A stretch of 64,000 bases of DNA from the NCBI RefSeq assembly GCF_020519665.1, contig NZ_CP084703.1, forward strand, positions 1 through 64,000, in the 5' to 3' direction. The notes under the pieces are model-generated. The model had not been told where the DNA came from and did no database searches. It worked only from the letters and a program-made list of their open reading frames with translations. Both the position numbers and the translations under genes were made by a program. Positions 1 through 11,055 of this stretch are shown in pieces. Origin of the DNA: Bacillus shivajii. Lineage in GTDB: Bacteria; Bacillota; Bacilli; Bacillales; Salisediminibacteriaceae. Numbering within the stretch: the stretch's first letter is position 1; the number at the start of each line of letters is the position of its first letter.

Positions 1-1017
1 ATGTTAAATCCAAAATATACATTCGATACATTTGTTATTGGAAGTGGAAATAGATTTGCACATGCTGCATCATTAGCTGTTGCTGAAGCTCCTGCAAAAG
101 CCTATAACCCTTTGTTTATTTATGGAGGGGTAGGTTTAGGGAAAACACACTTAATGCATGCCATTGGCCATTATGTCATTGATCATAACCCTGAAGCGAA
201 GGTTGTTTATTTATCTTCAGAAAAATTTACGAATGAATTTATAAATTCAATTCGTGATAATAAAGCTGTAAATTTTAGGAATAAGTATAGAAATGTTGAT
301 GTTCTTTTAATAGATGATATTCAGTTTTTAGCTGGAAAAGAACAAACGCAAGAGGAATTCTTCCATACATTCAATGCTTTGCATGAAGAAGCGAAGCAAA
401 TTGTCATTTCTAGTGATCGACCGCCAAAAGAAATACCTACGTTGGAAGACCGATTAAGATCACGTTTTGAATGGGGACTAATTACAGATATTACTCCGCC
501 TGATCTAGAAACGAGAATTGCGATTTTACGCAAAAAAGCTAAGGCAGAGAATTTGGATATTCCAAATGAAGTAATGCTTTACATTGCGAACCAGATCGAT
601 ACAAACATCCGTGAACTTGAAGGAGCACTCATTCGTGTTGTTGCGTATTCATCCCTTATTAACCAGGATATGAATGCTGATTTAGCAGCTGTTGCCTTGA
701 AAGATATTATTCCAAACTCAAAACCAAAAACCATTACCATCCAAGATGTTCAAAAAGCAGTAGCCGAAGCTTATCATGTAAAAATTGAGGAAATGAAGGC
801 AAAAAAGCGTACGAAGACCGTTGCATATCCTAGACAAATTGCGATGTACTTATCGAGAGAGTTAACAGACAATTCATTACCTAAAATCGGCAGCGAATTT
901 GGAGGACGTGATCATACAACCGTCATTCATGCGCATGAAAAAATTTCTAAATTACTATCATCAGATACAGATTTACAAAGACAAGTTCAAGAAATTACCG
1001 ATCAGTTAAAAACATAG
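1..1017 (+). CDS. dnaA: Chromosomal replication initiator DnaA (5' end outside window)
   Basis: DnaA binds DnaA boxes at oriC and opens the origin. The visible 338 residues correspond to domains III and IV of the family: Walker A GGVGLGKT at visible residues 42-49, Walker B LLIDD at 102-106, and the C-terminal DNA-binding signature [15 protein letters not shown] from about residue 301. The ATG at position 1 is an internal methionine. Bacillus DnaA is about 446 residues, so roughly 108 N-terminal residues (domains I-II) lie before the window. The stop is TAG at 1015-1017, followed directly by oriC. The assignment is near certain, and no promoter is visible here. Confidence 0.98.
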   Translation: MLNPKYTFDTFVIGSGNRFAHAASLAVAEAPAKAYNPLFIYGGVGLGKTHLMHAIGHYVIDHNPEAKVVYLSSEKFTNEFINSIRDNKAVNFRNKYRNVDVLLIDDIQFLAGKEQTQEEFFHTFNALHEEAKQIVISSDRPPKEIPTLEDRLRSRFEWGLITDITPPDLETRIAILRKKAKAENLDIPNEVMLYIANQIDTNIRELEGALIRVVAYSSLINQDMNADLAAVALKDIIPNSKPKTITIQDVQKAVAEAYHVKIEEMKAKKRTKTVAYPRQIAMYLSRELTDNSLPKIGSEFGGRDHTTVIHAHEKISKLLSSDTDLQRQVQEITDQLKT

Positions 1018-1104
1018 GATGTGGAGGGTGTGAATAAACTGTGCAAGGTTACCAACAAGTTGTCCACATGTTTATAACCTTGTAAAATATGGCTGTATGT
1101 ACGG

Positions 1105-1113
1105 TTATCCACA
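1105..1113 (+). promoter_or_regulatory. Consensus DnaA box
   Basis: TTATCCACA matches the DnaA box consensus exactly. It sits next to a weaker box at 1113-1121, just before the AT-rich unwinding region. This is the geometry expected for the boxes that load DnaA onto single-stranded DNA. Confidence 0.9.
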
Positions 1114-1131
1114 TATTCACAGCCTATATTA

Positions 1132-1155
1132 CTATTACTTCTATTATTTTTATTA
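1132..1155 (+). other. DnaA-trio-like run in the unwinding element
   Basis: Read in triplets, the top strand gives CTA TTA CTT CTA TTA TTT TTA TTA. Each triplet fits the complement of the DnaA-trio consensus 3'-(G/A)A(T/A)-5'. The run starts 18 bp after the perfect DnaA box and continues into an AT-rich tract, so it is a candidate strand-opening element. Confidence 0.7.
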
Positions 1156-1240
1156 AAATATAATTAATATATTCTATTTTTCATTCTCCTAAATTTATAA
1201 AATGCTTAATACGAGAAAATAGAAAGTGAGGACCGTGAAA

Positions 1241-2383
1241 ATGAAATTTAAAATTCAACGTGATCAATTTGTACAAAGTGTCCAGCATGTGACTAAAGCA
1301 ATTTCATCAAGAACAACCATTCCTATACTTACTGGAGTGAAAATTGATGCTACAGAAGAAGGCGTTACTTTAACCGGAAGTGATTCTGATATTTCCATTG
1401 AATCGTTTATTCCTGCAATAGATGGAGATGAGCAAAACGTAGAAATAGAAGAAGAAGGCAGTATTGTACTTCAAGCGAAATTTTTTGCTGAGATTGTAAA
1501 GAAACTTCCACAGGATACAATCGAATTAAATGTTTCGGATCAATTTACAACAACATTAAAATCTGGAGCTTCAGTATTTAACTTAAACGGTCTTGATCCA
1601 GAAGAATATCCAAGACTTCCGCAAATAGAAGAAGAAAATACATTTAAACTACGTACAGACTTATTAAAAAATATTATTCGCCAAACGGTCTTTGCTGTAT
1701 CGACTGTAGAAACAAGACCAATTTTAACTGGTGTCAACTGGGAGATTGAAGATGGAAGACTTACATGTACAGCAACGGATAGTCACCGTTTAGCAATGAG
1801 ATATGCCCAAATTGAAACAAATGGTACGGACATCTCCTTTTCTAATGTAGTCATTCCTGGTAAGAGTTTAAATGAACTTAATAAAATTCTGGATGAATCA
1901 GAAGAATGGGTAGACATTATTGTTACAGATAACCAAATTTTATTTAAAGCAAAGAACTTATTGTTCTTCTCAAGACTATTAGATGGCAATTACCCTGCTA
2001 CAAGCAATATGATTCCAAATCATTCAAAAACGGGTGTCAAACTAGATTCAAAAGGGTTTATGCAAGCTATTGAACGTTCACTTCTTTTATCAAAAGAAGG
2101 AAAAAATAATGTTGTAAACTTAAAGACCCTTGATCAAGGACACTTAGAAATAACTTCTGTAACACCAGAGGTTGGTAAAGTCACAGAGGACATTGAATCA
2201 ATCGAATTTTCGGGAGAAGAGCTACGTATTTCATTTAACGGAAAAAATATTATTGATGCCTTAAAAGTCATTGACTCGACAGAGATTCATATTGATTTTA
2301 CTGGCGCGATGAGCCCATTCGTTTTAAAACCAACTGAACATGAAAATATGCTTCACCTATTCTCTCCAGTAAGAACTTACTAA
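1241..2383 (+). CDS. dnaN: DNA polymerase III beta subunit (sliding clamp)
   Basis: The 380-residue product is the ring-shaped processivity clamp that tethers DNA polymerase III and also binds YabA and mismatch-repair proteins. The sequence is collinear with the Bacillus clamp: N-terminal MKFKIQRDQF, internal SSRTTIPILTGVKI and TATDSHRLAMRYA, C-terminal LFSPVRTY. The ATG at 1241 is chosen because it matches the family N-terminus and lies 9 nt after AAGTGAGG. In-frame GTG codons at 1226 and 1235 are upstream alternatives. It follows oriC and is closed by a strong terminator, so it is separated from yaaA-recF. Confidence 0.97.
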   Translation: MKFKIQRDQFVQSVQHVTKAISSRTTIPILTGVKIDATEEGVTLTGSDSDISIESFIPAIDGDEQNVEIEEEGSIVLQAKFFAEIVKKLPQDTIELNVSDQFTTTLKSGASVFNLNGLDPEEYPRLPQIEEENTFKLRTDLLKNIIRQTVFAVSTVETRPILTGVNWEIEDGRLTCTATDSHRLAMRYAQIETNGTDISFSNVVIPGKSLNELNKILDESEEWVDIIVTDNQILFKAKNLLFFSRLLDGNYPATSNMIPNHSKTGVKLDSKGFMQAIERSLLLSKEGKNNVVNLKTLDQGHLEITSVTPEVGKVTEDIESIEFSGEELRISFNGKNIIDALKVIDSTEIHIDFTGAMSPFVLKPTEHENMLHLFSPVRTY

Positions 2384-2399
2384 CAACTTATGTCGCAGA

Positions 2400-2447
2400 A
2401 AAACTATCGATTTACTGACAAACTAGAAAATCGATAGTTTTCTTTTT
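2400..2447 (+). terminator. Rho-independent terminator after dnaN
   Basis: A 13-bp perfect stem (AAACTATCGATTT at 2401-2413 with AAATCGATAGTTT at 2428-2440) has a 14-nt loop and is followed by TCTTTTT. It lies 17 nt after the dnaN stop. Confidence 0.88.
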
Positions 2448-2509
2448 GCTCTTTTAAAATTGGTTGTCCTTATAATAAAAATATTTTTTATTTGGAAGCA
2501 CATGTTGCT

Positions 2510-2670
2510 TCTTCCTCTACTAGCATTTGCTACGTAGCTGGATGCGTCGGCGCAGCTCTCAGTGGTTCGAAGAAGCTGTGTTTGTTGCTTCGCTTTCACC
2601 TCTAGACATAAGTGCGACATTTGCTCATTCTTCACTATGTTTGAATTCGTAGTGTTTTCTTTGTCACGGG
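2510..2670. repeat. Dispersed intergenic repeat, copy 1
   Basis: The non-coding stretch between dnaN and yaaA is more GC-rich than its AT-rich flanks. Its section 2591-2667 aligns on the opposite strand with 63713-63791, sharing for example CTCTAGACATAAGTGCGACAT against CTCTAGGCACATGTGCGACA. The similarity is imperfect but continuous over about 75 bp. Any reading frame here lacks a ribosome-binding site or recognisable protein, so I treat it as a non-coding repeat. The rest of 2448-2990 shows nothing I recognise. Confidence 0.6.
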
Positions 2671-2991
2671 CACGGCATGGGCTTCCCAAAACTCATCTTG
2701 CTCGTTTTGGATGATTTTCGACTCGTGATATTCTCGTTGGAGTCTCGCAACATGCTTCAAATTAACCTTAAATATAAGTACTAAAATCCATTTTCATGCT
2801 GCATAATGCGAATTACTACGTATGAACTTAAGTAACTTGAGAGTGAGTAAAAAAGTGGAAAAAATTAATACGAAGGTACAACTATGCCCCTTGTTCCACT
2901 ATATAGGCTCTCTACTCAGCGAATTTGCCTATGAAATAACTATTTAAATTAAGCGTTATACAAAGACTTAATAGGAATATCTCATGTTGGA

Positions 2992-3021
2992 TTGGCGAAA
3001 ACAGAATAATTTTAGTACAAT
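2992..3021 (+). promoter_or_regulatory. Putative sigma-A promoter for yaaA-recF-remB-gyrB
   Basis: TTGGCG (2992-2997) and TACAAT (3016-3021) are separated by 18 bp and lie about 60 bp before the yaaA start. A DnaA-box-like TGTGGATAT follows at 3028-3036, at the expected transcription start. The -35 match is moderate. Confidence 0.5.
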
Positions 3022-3027
3022 ATAAGT

Positions 3028-3036
3028 TGTGGATAT
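3028..3036 (-). promoter_or_regulatory. DnaA-box-like site at the yaaA promoter
   Basis: TGTGGATAT is the reverse orientation of TTATCCACA with one mismatch. It lies directly downstream of the predicted -10 element of the yaaA-recF transcription unit. Confidence 0.45.
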
Positions 3037-3082
3037 TTTACATTCATAAATTTAATGAAATGTAGAAAGTGAGTGACACACA

Positions 3083-3304
3083 TTGGAACAAACGGTTCAA
3101 ATCAACAGTGAATTTATTACTTTAGGACAATTATTAAAAGAATTAGGCGTCATACCTACCGGTGGAGCAGCAAAGTGGTATCTTCAAGACTTCCCTGTCA
3201 TGATTAATGACGAAGAAGAGACACGGCGCGGTAAAAAGCTTTTTCCCGGCGATAAAGTAGACATTAACGATTTCGGAGTCGTTACGATTGAAAAAGACGT
3301 TTGA
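3083..3304 (+). CDS. yaaA: S4-domain RNA-binding protein YaaA
   Basis: This small protein of 73 residues has an S4-type RNA-binding fold, with FITLGQLLKELGVIPTGGAAKW and RRGKKLFPGDKV segments as in the conserved protein between dnaN and recF in Bacilli. Its exact role is not established; an association with ribosomal RNA or ribosomes is suggested for the family. It starts with TTG at 3083, eight nt after AGTGAG. recF begins 14 nt downstream, so the two are probably cotranscribed. Confidence 0.9.
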   Translation: MEQTVQINSEFITLGQLLKELGVIPTGGAAKWYLQDFPVMINDEEETRRGKKLFPGDKVDINDFGVVTIEKDV

Positions 3305-3318
3305 TGTGAGGGATATCA

Positions 3319-4440
3319 TTGCATATTGACGAGTTAACAGTAAGAGATTATCGCAATTATGAAAAAGTGAATTTACAATTTGAAAATAAAGTCAATGTGA
3401 TTATCGGTGAAAATGCCCAAGGAAAAACGAATTTGATGGAAGCGATCTATGTTTTAGCGATGGCAAAATCACATCGGACATCAAGAGATAAAGAATTAAT
3501 TCGCTGGGATCAACCGTTTGCCAAGGTGGAAGGTCACTTAACGAATCGAAATGGACCACTTCAAATGGAAGTGGTATTTTCTAATAAAGGGAAGAAGGTC
3601 AAACTTAATCAATTAGAAAAAAAGAGGTTAAGTGATTATATCGGAACGTGCAATATCGTCATGTTTGCTCCAGAGGACCTCAACCTCGTAAAAGGTAGTC
3701 CTCAAGTACGCAGGCGATTTTTGGACATGGAAATGGGACAAATCCATTCTGTTTACTTGTATTACCTCTCCCAATACCACAAAGTATTAAAGCAGAGAAA
3801 TCAATGGTTGAAAGATGTTCAACAGAAAAAACTCGAATTTAACGACACAATGCTTTCGGTTATGACAGAACAGCTCATCCAGTCTGCAGTACAAGTGCTT
3901 GTTAAGAGGTATGCATTTATTGATAAACTACAAACTTGGGCTGAAGACATTCATCGAGATATAAGTCGAGGGAAAGAAAAACTTCAGATTCAATATGTTC
4001 CTTCATGTCACGTATCAGAAGATATGGATTTGTCGACAATGGTAAAGACATTAGAAGAAGTATTTCATAAGAAAAAAGATCAGGAAATTCAACGAGGAAC
4101 AACACTCGTTGGACCGCATCGAGATGACATCCAATTTTTAGTGAATGATCGTGATATCCAAATGTTTGGTTCACAAGGTCAGCAACGTACAACAGCACTG
4201 TCTTTAAAGTTGGCAGAGATCGAGTTAATTCATGAAAAAATTGGGGAGTTTCCGATTCTTTTATTAGATGATGTACTATCGGAGCTAGATGATCACCGTC
4301 AGTCTCATTTACTGAATACGATTCAAGGGAAAGTCCAAACATTCGTAACAACAACAAGTGTTGACGGTATTAACCATCAAACATTACGTGAAGCCAATAT
4401 GTATGTGGTAAATGACGGAAAAGTTGAAATAAAAAAGTGA
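3319..4440 (+). CDS. recF: DNA replication and repair protein RecF
   Basis: The 373-residue SMC-like ATPase acts with RecO and RecR to load RecA at single-strand gaps. Walker A GENAQGKT is at residues 30-37, the ABC-type signature SQGQQRT and Walker [13 protein letters not shown] are near the C-terminus, and [12 protein letters not shown] is a family block. It starts with TTG at 3319, which aligns the N-terminus with other RecF proteins. remB follows with only a few nt between the genes, and the unit leads on to gyrB. Confidence 0.97.
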   Translation: MHIDELTVRDYRNYEKVNLQFENKVNVIIGENAQGKTNLMEAIYVLAMAKSHRTSRDKELIRWDQPFAKVEGHLTNRNGPLQMEVVFSNKGKKVKLNQLEKKRLSDYIGTCNIVMFAPEDLNLVKGSPQVRRRFLDMEMGQIHSVYLYYLSQYHKVLKQRNQWLKDVQQKKLEFNDTMLSVMTEQLIQSAVQVLVKRYAFIDKLQTWAEDIHRDISRGKEKLQIQYVPSCHVSEDMDLSTMVKTLEEVFHKKKDQEIQRGTTLVGPHRDDIQFLVNDRDIQMFGSQGQQRTTALSLKLAEIELIHEKIGEFPILLLDDVLSELDDHRQSHLLNTIQGKVQTFVTTTSVDGINHQTLREANMYVVNDGKVEIKK

Positions 4441-4450
4441 GGTGGCGGAG

Positions 4451-4711
4451 ATGTTTATTCACTTAGGTGGGGACATGGTACTAAGTTCTAAAAAAATCGT
4501 AGCTATTTTAGATCATAACAGTAATGATTTATCACAAGATAACCAAGATTTTATAAAGAGCCATGAAGATGAGAAAAAAACGGTCCCGATATCCGATGAT
4601 ACCCCGAAATCAATAATTATTACAGATGATTATATTTATTTATCTCCAATTTCGTCTCATACACTTAAACGTAGAGCAGAGACGTTTACTGATGCGGAAG
4701 ATGAGGAGTAA
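4451..4711 (+). CDS. remB: Extracellular matrix regulator RemB (YaaB)
   Basis: The 86-residue protein belongs to the DUF370 family. It contains MFIHLGGDMVLSSKKIVAI at the N-terminus and TPKSIIITDDYIYLSPISS in the middle, matching B. subtilis RemB, which helps activate biofilm matrix genes. The ATG at 4451 is preferred because it matches the family start and follows GAGGTGG. An in-frame GTG at 4442 would overlap the recF stop region. The gene sits in the conserved recF-gyrB gap. Confidence 0.88.
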   Translation: MFIHLGGDMVLSSKKIVAILDHNSNDLSQDNQDFIKSHEDEKKTVPISDDTPKSIIITDDYIYLSPISSHTLKRRAETFTDAEDEE

Positions 4712-4760
4712 ATTTCAATAGATTTTTTAAAGCGTATTATCAGTTTAAGAAGAAATTAAT

Positions 4761-4779
4761 ATGCAGTTCAACACTGCAT
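4761..4779 (+). promoter_or_regulatory. Hairpin just upstream of the gyrB ribosome-binding site
   Basis: ATGCAGT (4761-4767) pairs with ACTGCAT (4773-4779) around the loop TCAAC. An alternative fold pairs part of its 3' arm with TTGAAGTG downstream. It ends about 9 nt before the AGGTGA ribosome-binding site of gyrB and lacks a U-tract, so it is not a terminator. A role in gyrB translation is inference. Confidence 0.4.
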
Positions 4780-4789
4780 TGAAGTGTAG

Positions 4790-6712
<1,923 letters not shown>

Positions 6713-6721
6713 CATGAGACT

Positions 6722-6767
6722 GTGCATCAAGACCATGCAGCCCAAATAGGTTGCATGGTTGATGTAC
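6722..6767 (+). promoter_or_regulatory. Long hairpin in the gyrB-gyrA gap
   Basis: A near-continuous stem forms between 6722-6742 and 6749-6767. Its core ACCATGCA (6732-6739) pairs with TGCATGGT (6752-6759), extended by CATCA with TGATG. No U-tract follows, so it may be a processing or attenuation element rather than a terminator. The rest of 6768-6894 shows only the gyrA ribosome-binding site. Confidence 0.5.
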
Positions 6768-6894
6768 GTTTGTTCTTATCAATATCAAACGCTTTTAATG
6801 AGCAATTAACAGCTAGTTTGAAAAAAGTTTCACATAATGAATCAATTCAAACGGTGAAAAGCCGCTTGGAATTTGGTGAACGGAGGTACATAGA

Positions 6895-9429
6895 ATGTCT
6901 GATCAAGACCAATCAAGAGTAAAAGAAATTAATATAAGTCAGGAAATGAAAACGTCATTTATGGATTATGCCATGAGTGTTATCGTAAGCCGTGCATTAC
7001 CTGACGTACGAGATGGTTTAAAACCAGTTCACCGTCGAATCCTTTACGCTATGAATGAACTCGGTATTACTGCAGATAAATCATATAAGAAATCTGCACG
7101 TATTGTCGGAGAAGTTATTGGTAAGTATCATCCGCACGGTGACTCAGCTGTTTATGAAACAATGGTTAGAATGGCTCAAGACTTTAGCTATCGTTATATG
7201 TTAGTAAATGGCCACGGGAACTTTGGTTCCGTCGATGGCGATGCTGCAGCTGCGATGCGTTATACAGAAGCAAAAATGGCAAAGATTTCAATGGAACTTG
7301 TGCGAGATATAAACAAAGATACAATTGACTACCAAGAAAACTATGACGGTTCAGAAAGTGAACCGATTGTTCTTCCAGCGCGTTTTCCAAATCTACTTGT
7401 AAACGGTACTTCTGGAATCGCTGTAGGAATGGCAACGAACATTCCACCTCATCAATTAGGTGAGGTTATTGACGGGGTATTGGCAGTTAGTGAAAATCCA
7501 GACATTACAAGTGCGGAGTTAATGGAGTATATTCCAGGTCCTGATTTCCCTACAGGTGCTGAAATTGTTGGGATTTCTGGTATTCGTCGAGCATATGAAA
7601 CTGGGAAAGGCTCGATTACGATTCGTGCAAAAGCTGAAATTGAAGATAACAATGGAAAACCGAGAATTATCGTGAATGAACTTCCTTATCAAGTCAATAA
7701 AGCTCGCCTAATCGAAAAGATCGCTGAACTTGTTCGTGATAAAAAAATTGATGGAATCACTGATTTACGTGATGAGTCTGACCGAAATGGAATGCGCATC
7801 GTCATTGAATTACGACGTGATGCAAATGCAAATGTATTATTAAATAATTTATATAAGCAAACAGCACTACAAACGAGCTTTGGGATTAATATGCTTGCTC
7901 TCGTTAATGGGCAGCCTAAAATTTTATCACTCAAAGAAGTTCTACATCATTATTTAGAGCATCAGCGTGAAGTTATTCGCCGTCGAACTGCTTTTGAATT
8001 AAAGAAAGCTGAAGCAAGAGCACACATTCTTGAAGGTCTACGCATTGCATTAGATCATATTGATGAAATTATTGAGCTTATTCGTGGATCCGAAACGACA
8101 GATATTGCTCGCCAAGGGTTAATTGAACGCTTTGAACTTAGTCATGATCAAGCACAGGCGATTTTAGATATGCGCTTGCAACGTTTAACTGGCTTGGAGC
8201 GGGACAAGATTGAAGGCGAATATAAAGAGCTCGTAGCTAGAATTAAAGAACTAAAAGAAATTCTAGCTGATGATGAAAAAGTATTAGAGATTATCCGTAC
8301 AGAGTTAGAAGAAATTCGTGAGCGTTTTAATGATGAACGTCGAACGACGATCTCAGTTGGAGAAGATAGTCTTGAGGATGAAGACTTGATTCCAAGACAA
8401 AACGTCGTTATTACGTTATCTCACAATGGTTACATCAAACGAATCCCACTTTCTACGTACCGCAGTCAAAAACGTGGTGGACGTGGTGTACAAGGAATGG
8501 GGACACATGACGATGATTTCGTCCAACATTTATTTATTACAAACTCTCATGATCATATCTTGTTTTTCTCTAACAAAGGGAAAGTATATCGCCTAAAGGG
8601 ATATGAGATCCCAGAGTTAAAGCGTACAGCAAAGGGTATTCCGATTATAAACTTGCTGCAAATTGAAAAGGATGAATACATTAGTACAGTCATTCCAATT
8701 AAAGCATTTGAAGAAGAACAGTATTTATTCTTCATTACAAAGCTAGGAATAATTAAACGTACCGAAATAACAGCGTTCGCTAATATAAGACGTGGTGGCC
8801 TCTTTGCAATTAAACTTCGTGGAGAGGATGAATTACACGGAGTTAGACTAACAGATGGTGACCAAGAAATTACAGCTGGTACACGAAAAGGAATGTCGAT
8901 TCGTTTCCATGAAACAGATGTAAGGTTAATGGGACGTACAGCTGGTGGAGTAAAGGGAGTCACACTTCAAGAAGAAGATGAAGTAGTAGGAATGGACATT
9001 ATCGAACCAGACCAAGACATCCTTATCGTCACTGAAAAAGGGTTTGGTAAGCGAACACCTGTTGAAGAGTATCGTTTACAAAGCCGTGGAGGAAAAGGAA
9101 TTAAAACATGTAACATTACAGAGAAAAATGGTAACCTTATCTCATTAAAAGTTGTTTCAACCGATGATGATTTGATGATCATTACTACTAATGGGGTTGT
9201 CATCAGAATGCATGTTAATGAAATTTCCCAAACGAGTAGAAATACTCAAGGAGTTCGACTTATTCGTTTAGGTGAAGATGAACATGTCTCAACCGTAGCA
9301 CGTGTAAATATTGAGGATGACGAAGAAGAAGAATTAGAAGGCGAAGATCAAGAAGGAAACAATGAGGATGTAGAAACAGAAGAAACAGAAGAAACAGAAG
9401 AAACAGAAGATCCATCTACAGAGGAATAA
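6895..9429 (+). CDS. gyrA: DNA gyrase subunit A
   Basis: This is the DNA-cleaving and wrapping subunit of gyrase, 844 residues. The catalytic tyrosine is Tyr123 in [10 protein letters not shown]. The quinolone-resistance region [10 protein letters not shown] keeps Ser84 and Glu88, the usual susceptible residues. The C-terminal beta-pinwheel carries the GyrA box QKRGGRG. The ATG at 6895 follows GGAGGT. The protein ends in an unusually acidic tail of about 35 residues whose last part comes from four copies of a 9-bp repeat. A terminator follows the stop. Confidence 0.98.
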   Translation: MSDQDQSRVKEINISQEMKTSFMDYAMSVIVSRALPDVRDGLKPVHRRILYAMNELGITADKSYKKSARIVGEVIGKYHPHGDSAVYETMVRMAQDFSYRYMLVNGHGNFGSVDGDAAAAMRYTEAKMAKISMELVRDINKDTIDYQENYDGSESEPIVLPARFPNLLVNGTSGIAVGMATNIPPHQLGEVIDGVLAVSENPDITSAELMEYIPGPDFPTGAEIVGISGIRRAYETGKGSITIRAKAEIEDNNGKPRIIVNELPYQVNKARLIEKIAELVRDKKIDGITDLRDESDRNGMRIVIELRRDANANVLLNNLYKQTALQTSFGINMLALVNGQPKILSLKEVLHHYLEHQREVIRRRTAFELKKAEARAHILEGLRIALDHIDEIIELIRGSETTDIARQGLIERFELSHDQAQAILDMRLQRLTGLERDKIEGEYKELVARIKELKEILADDEKVLEIIRTELEEIRERFNDERRTTISVGEDSLEDEDLIPRQNVVITLSHNGYIKRIPLSTYRSQKRGGRGVQGMGTHDDDFVQHLFITNSHDHILFFSNKGKVYRLKGYEIPELKRTAKGIPIINLLQIEKDEYISTVIPIKAFEEEQYLFFITKLGIIKRTEITAFANIRRGGLFAIKLRGEDELHGVRLTDGDQEITAGTRKGMSIRFHETDVRLMGRTAGGVKGVTLQEEDEVVGMDIIEPDQDILIVTEKGFGKRTPVEEYRLQSRGGKGIKTCNITEKNGNLISLKVVSTDDDLMIITTNGVVIRMHVNEISQTSRNTQGVRLIRLGEDEHVSTVARVNIEDDEEEELEGEDQEGNNEDVETEETEETEETEDPSTEE

Positions 9430-9437
9430 ATATAACT

Positions 9438-9473
9438 AACCGTATCACTGATATTAGTGATACGGTTTATTTT
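9438..9473 (+). terminator. Rho-independent terminator after gyrA
   Basis: AACCGTATCACT (9438-9449) pairs perfectly with AGTGATACGGTT (9456-9467) around a 6-nt loop and is followed by TATTTTAT. Confidence 0.88.
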
Positions 9474-9529
9474 ATACTTTAAGAATTTTTAACTTTTCTA
9501 AAGGATTAAAGTTATAACGGCAACTAAGG

Positions 9530-9670
9530 CTTACTTCGACAGGCCGATAGGCGAGCGCCTTACGCTTTTCTTATAGGAAGAGCTACAGCTTCATTGCTCC
9601 TGTGTTACTGAGCTTAGTCGTCCCATGAGTGAAGTCGAAGACAAGACGGCGATAATACACTTCAGGCCGC
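9530..9670. repeat. Dispersed intergenic repeat, second type
   Basis: This GC-richer non-coding stretch sits in an AT-rich gap. Read on the minus strand it contains AAGAAAAGCGTAAGGCGCTC and CGGCCTGTCGAAGTAAG, resembling from memory the short imperfect intergenic repeats with AAAAGCGCAAGGCGC cores found across Bacillus genomes. A separate hairpin, ACACTTTTC with GAAAAGTGT, lies at 9708-9734. The remaining part of 9474-9954 shows no gene. Confidence 0.45.
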
Positions 9671-9954
9671 TAGATACAGGTAGTTTTAAGTTGTAATTTG
9701 CCATCTGACACTTTTCGTATTATAGGAAAAGTGTATGTCACATTTGTAATTGTAGGTATATTTTGTATTTTTTCCTTTCATCTGTATACGAAGTATTTCA
9801 TAATTAAGTATAATAGATTATGATAAATAGGGATAAAGACTTAGTTGGAAGCTTTAGTCGATACCATTTACTAGAGGCATATAAATATAAACCATGCAAA
9901 AAAAAGTGTATATTTACAAATTCTTGAGATCTTGTCTTCTTAGGGGGATAAACA

Positions 9955-11052
9955 ATGAAAGTGAAAACAATATATTTAGTTCCTGGTTGTATTCTTGCTG
10001 AAGATGTACATAAAGCGACAAACAATCCTATTATGAGAAAAAAAACAGTACTAACCGAAGAACTGATTGAAATATTACATATCTTTTTAATACAAAATGT
10101 AAAAGTAGAGTTAACATTAGTTAATGGAGAACGTTTTAATCCAAAAGAAGTTGAGGAATTACAAGAAGATGACTCAAAGACATCTAAAAAACAAACCCTT
10201 AAAAAGGAAGAGTCATTTATAGATATTTACTTAAAGACAGTTCCAAAGTTCAAAAAGATTTTTCAACATTGGCAAGGTGGAACAAAGGTCGATGTATATG
10301 AAGTAAGAAAGATCTTTCTACCTTTATTCGAAGTTCAGCCAACTAAAGAGGAATTAATGCAACTGCACCATTATGGAACAAAAGATGATTATATTTATTT
10401 TCATTCAGTTGCTGTAGGTGTTCTCTCATATATGGTAGGAAAAAGTTTAAAACTAGCTAAAGGAGAACTGATTCAATTAGGTTTAGCTGGTTTATTATCT
10501 GACTGTGGAATGGCGAGAGTACCATTTAAAGTTTTCAGTAAGAGAGGCCCGTTATCTGTTTCTGAATATGAAGAGGTACGAAAGCACCCATTATTAGGTT
10601 ATAAAATGATTGAAGCTACCCCTGGGTTCTCAAAAGGAGCAATTCTTGGAATTCTTCAGCACCATGAAAGAGAAGATGGAAGTGGATATCCGCAAAATCT
10701 AAAAGGCACCAAGTTACATTTGTTTGCAAAAATTATAGCAATCTGCGATACCTATCATGCAATGACGTCAGAACGACATTATCGAACAAAACAATTACCA
10801 TATAAAGTAATAGAAGCCATGAAAAAAGATCACTTCGGCAAATTTGACCATATTGTATTAAATAAATTCTTTTCAATAATGACCGATATTAGTATAGGTA
10901 ATAAAGTGAAACTAAATAATGGTGAAGTAGGTAAGGTTATATTTTTAGAGGACCAATCATTCACAAGACCAGTTTTACAATTGAATGAACAAGAAACATT
11001 GTCTTTAACTAAACATCCTGAATTATTTATTGAAGAAACAATAAGAGATTAA
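9955..11052 (+). CDS. HD-GYP-like protein with an altered HD motif
   Basis: The 365-residue protein has a C-terminal HD-GYP-type domain from about residue 135 to 315. HD-GYP proteins usually hydrolyse cyclic di-GMP. Conserved parts are His150 in FHSVAVG, His in RKHPLLGYKM, the His236-His237 pair in QHHEREDGSGYP, and Asp in CDTYHAMTSERHYR. The normal His-Asp pair reads Ser182-Asp183 (LLSDCGMARVP), so one metal ligand is missing and activity may be lost or changed. No sensor domain or signal peptide is visible. It lies between gyrA and the first rrn operon. The start is ATG after GGGGG. The family is clear; the substrate is not. Confidence 0.85.
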   Translation: MKVKTIYLVPGCILAEDVHKATNNPIMRKKTVLTEELIEILHIFLIQNVKVELTLVNGERFNPKEVEELQEDDSKTSKKQTLKKEESFIDIYLKTVPKFKKIFQHWQGGTKVDVYEVRKIFLPLFEVQPTKEELMQLHHYGTKDDYIYFHSVAVGVLSYMVGKSLKLAKGELIQLGLAGLLSDCGMARVPFKVFSKRGPLSVSEYEEVRKHPLLGYKMIEATPGFSKGAILGILQHHEREDGSGYPQNLKGTKLHLFAKIIAICDTYHAMTSERHYRTKQLPYKVIEAMKKDHFGKFDHIVLNKFFSIMTDISIGNKVKLNNGEVGKVIFLEDQSFTRPVLQLNEQETLSLTKHPELFIEETIRD

Positions 11053-11055
11053 TTT

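Larger units (their letters stand above)
1018..1225. other. oriC: Replication origin oriC (dnaA-dnaN intergenic part)
   Basis: The gap between dnaA and dnaN holds clustered DnaA boxes: TGTGAATAA at 1029-1037 (reverse orientation, one mismatch), TTGTCCACA at 1060-1068 (one mismatch), a perfect TTATCCACA at 1105-1113, and a weaker site with two mismatches at 1113-1121. An AT-rich tract follows at 1125-1205. In B. subtilis the unwinding element lies in this gap and a second box cluster lies upstream of dnaA, which here would be outside the window. Confidence 0.92.

Noticed and set aside
2423-2689. An 88-codon minus-strand frame between dnaN and yaaA
   Set aside because: It has no ribosome-binding site, runs into the dnaN terminator and covers a dispersed non-coding repeat.
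3917-4357. A 146-codon minus-strand frame within recF
   Set aside because: It is a shadow of recF, with no ribosome-binding site and no recognisable protein.
6722-6922. A 66-codon frame between gyrB and gyrA
   Set aside because: It starts inside a hairpin, overlaps the gyrA start and lacks a ribosome-binding site. The region is better explained as an mRNA stem.
8553-8963. A 136-codon minus-strand frame within gyrA
   Set aside because: It is a shadow of a highly conserved gene on the plus strand.
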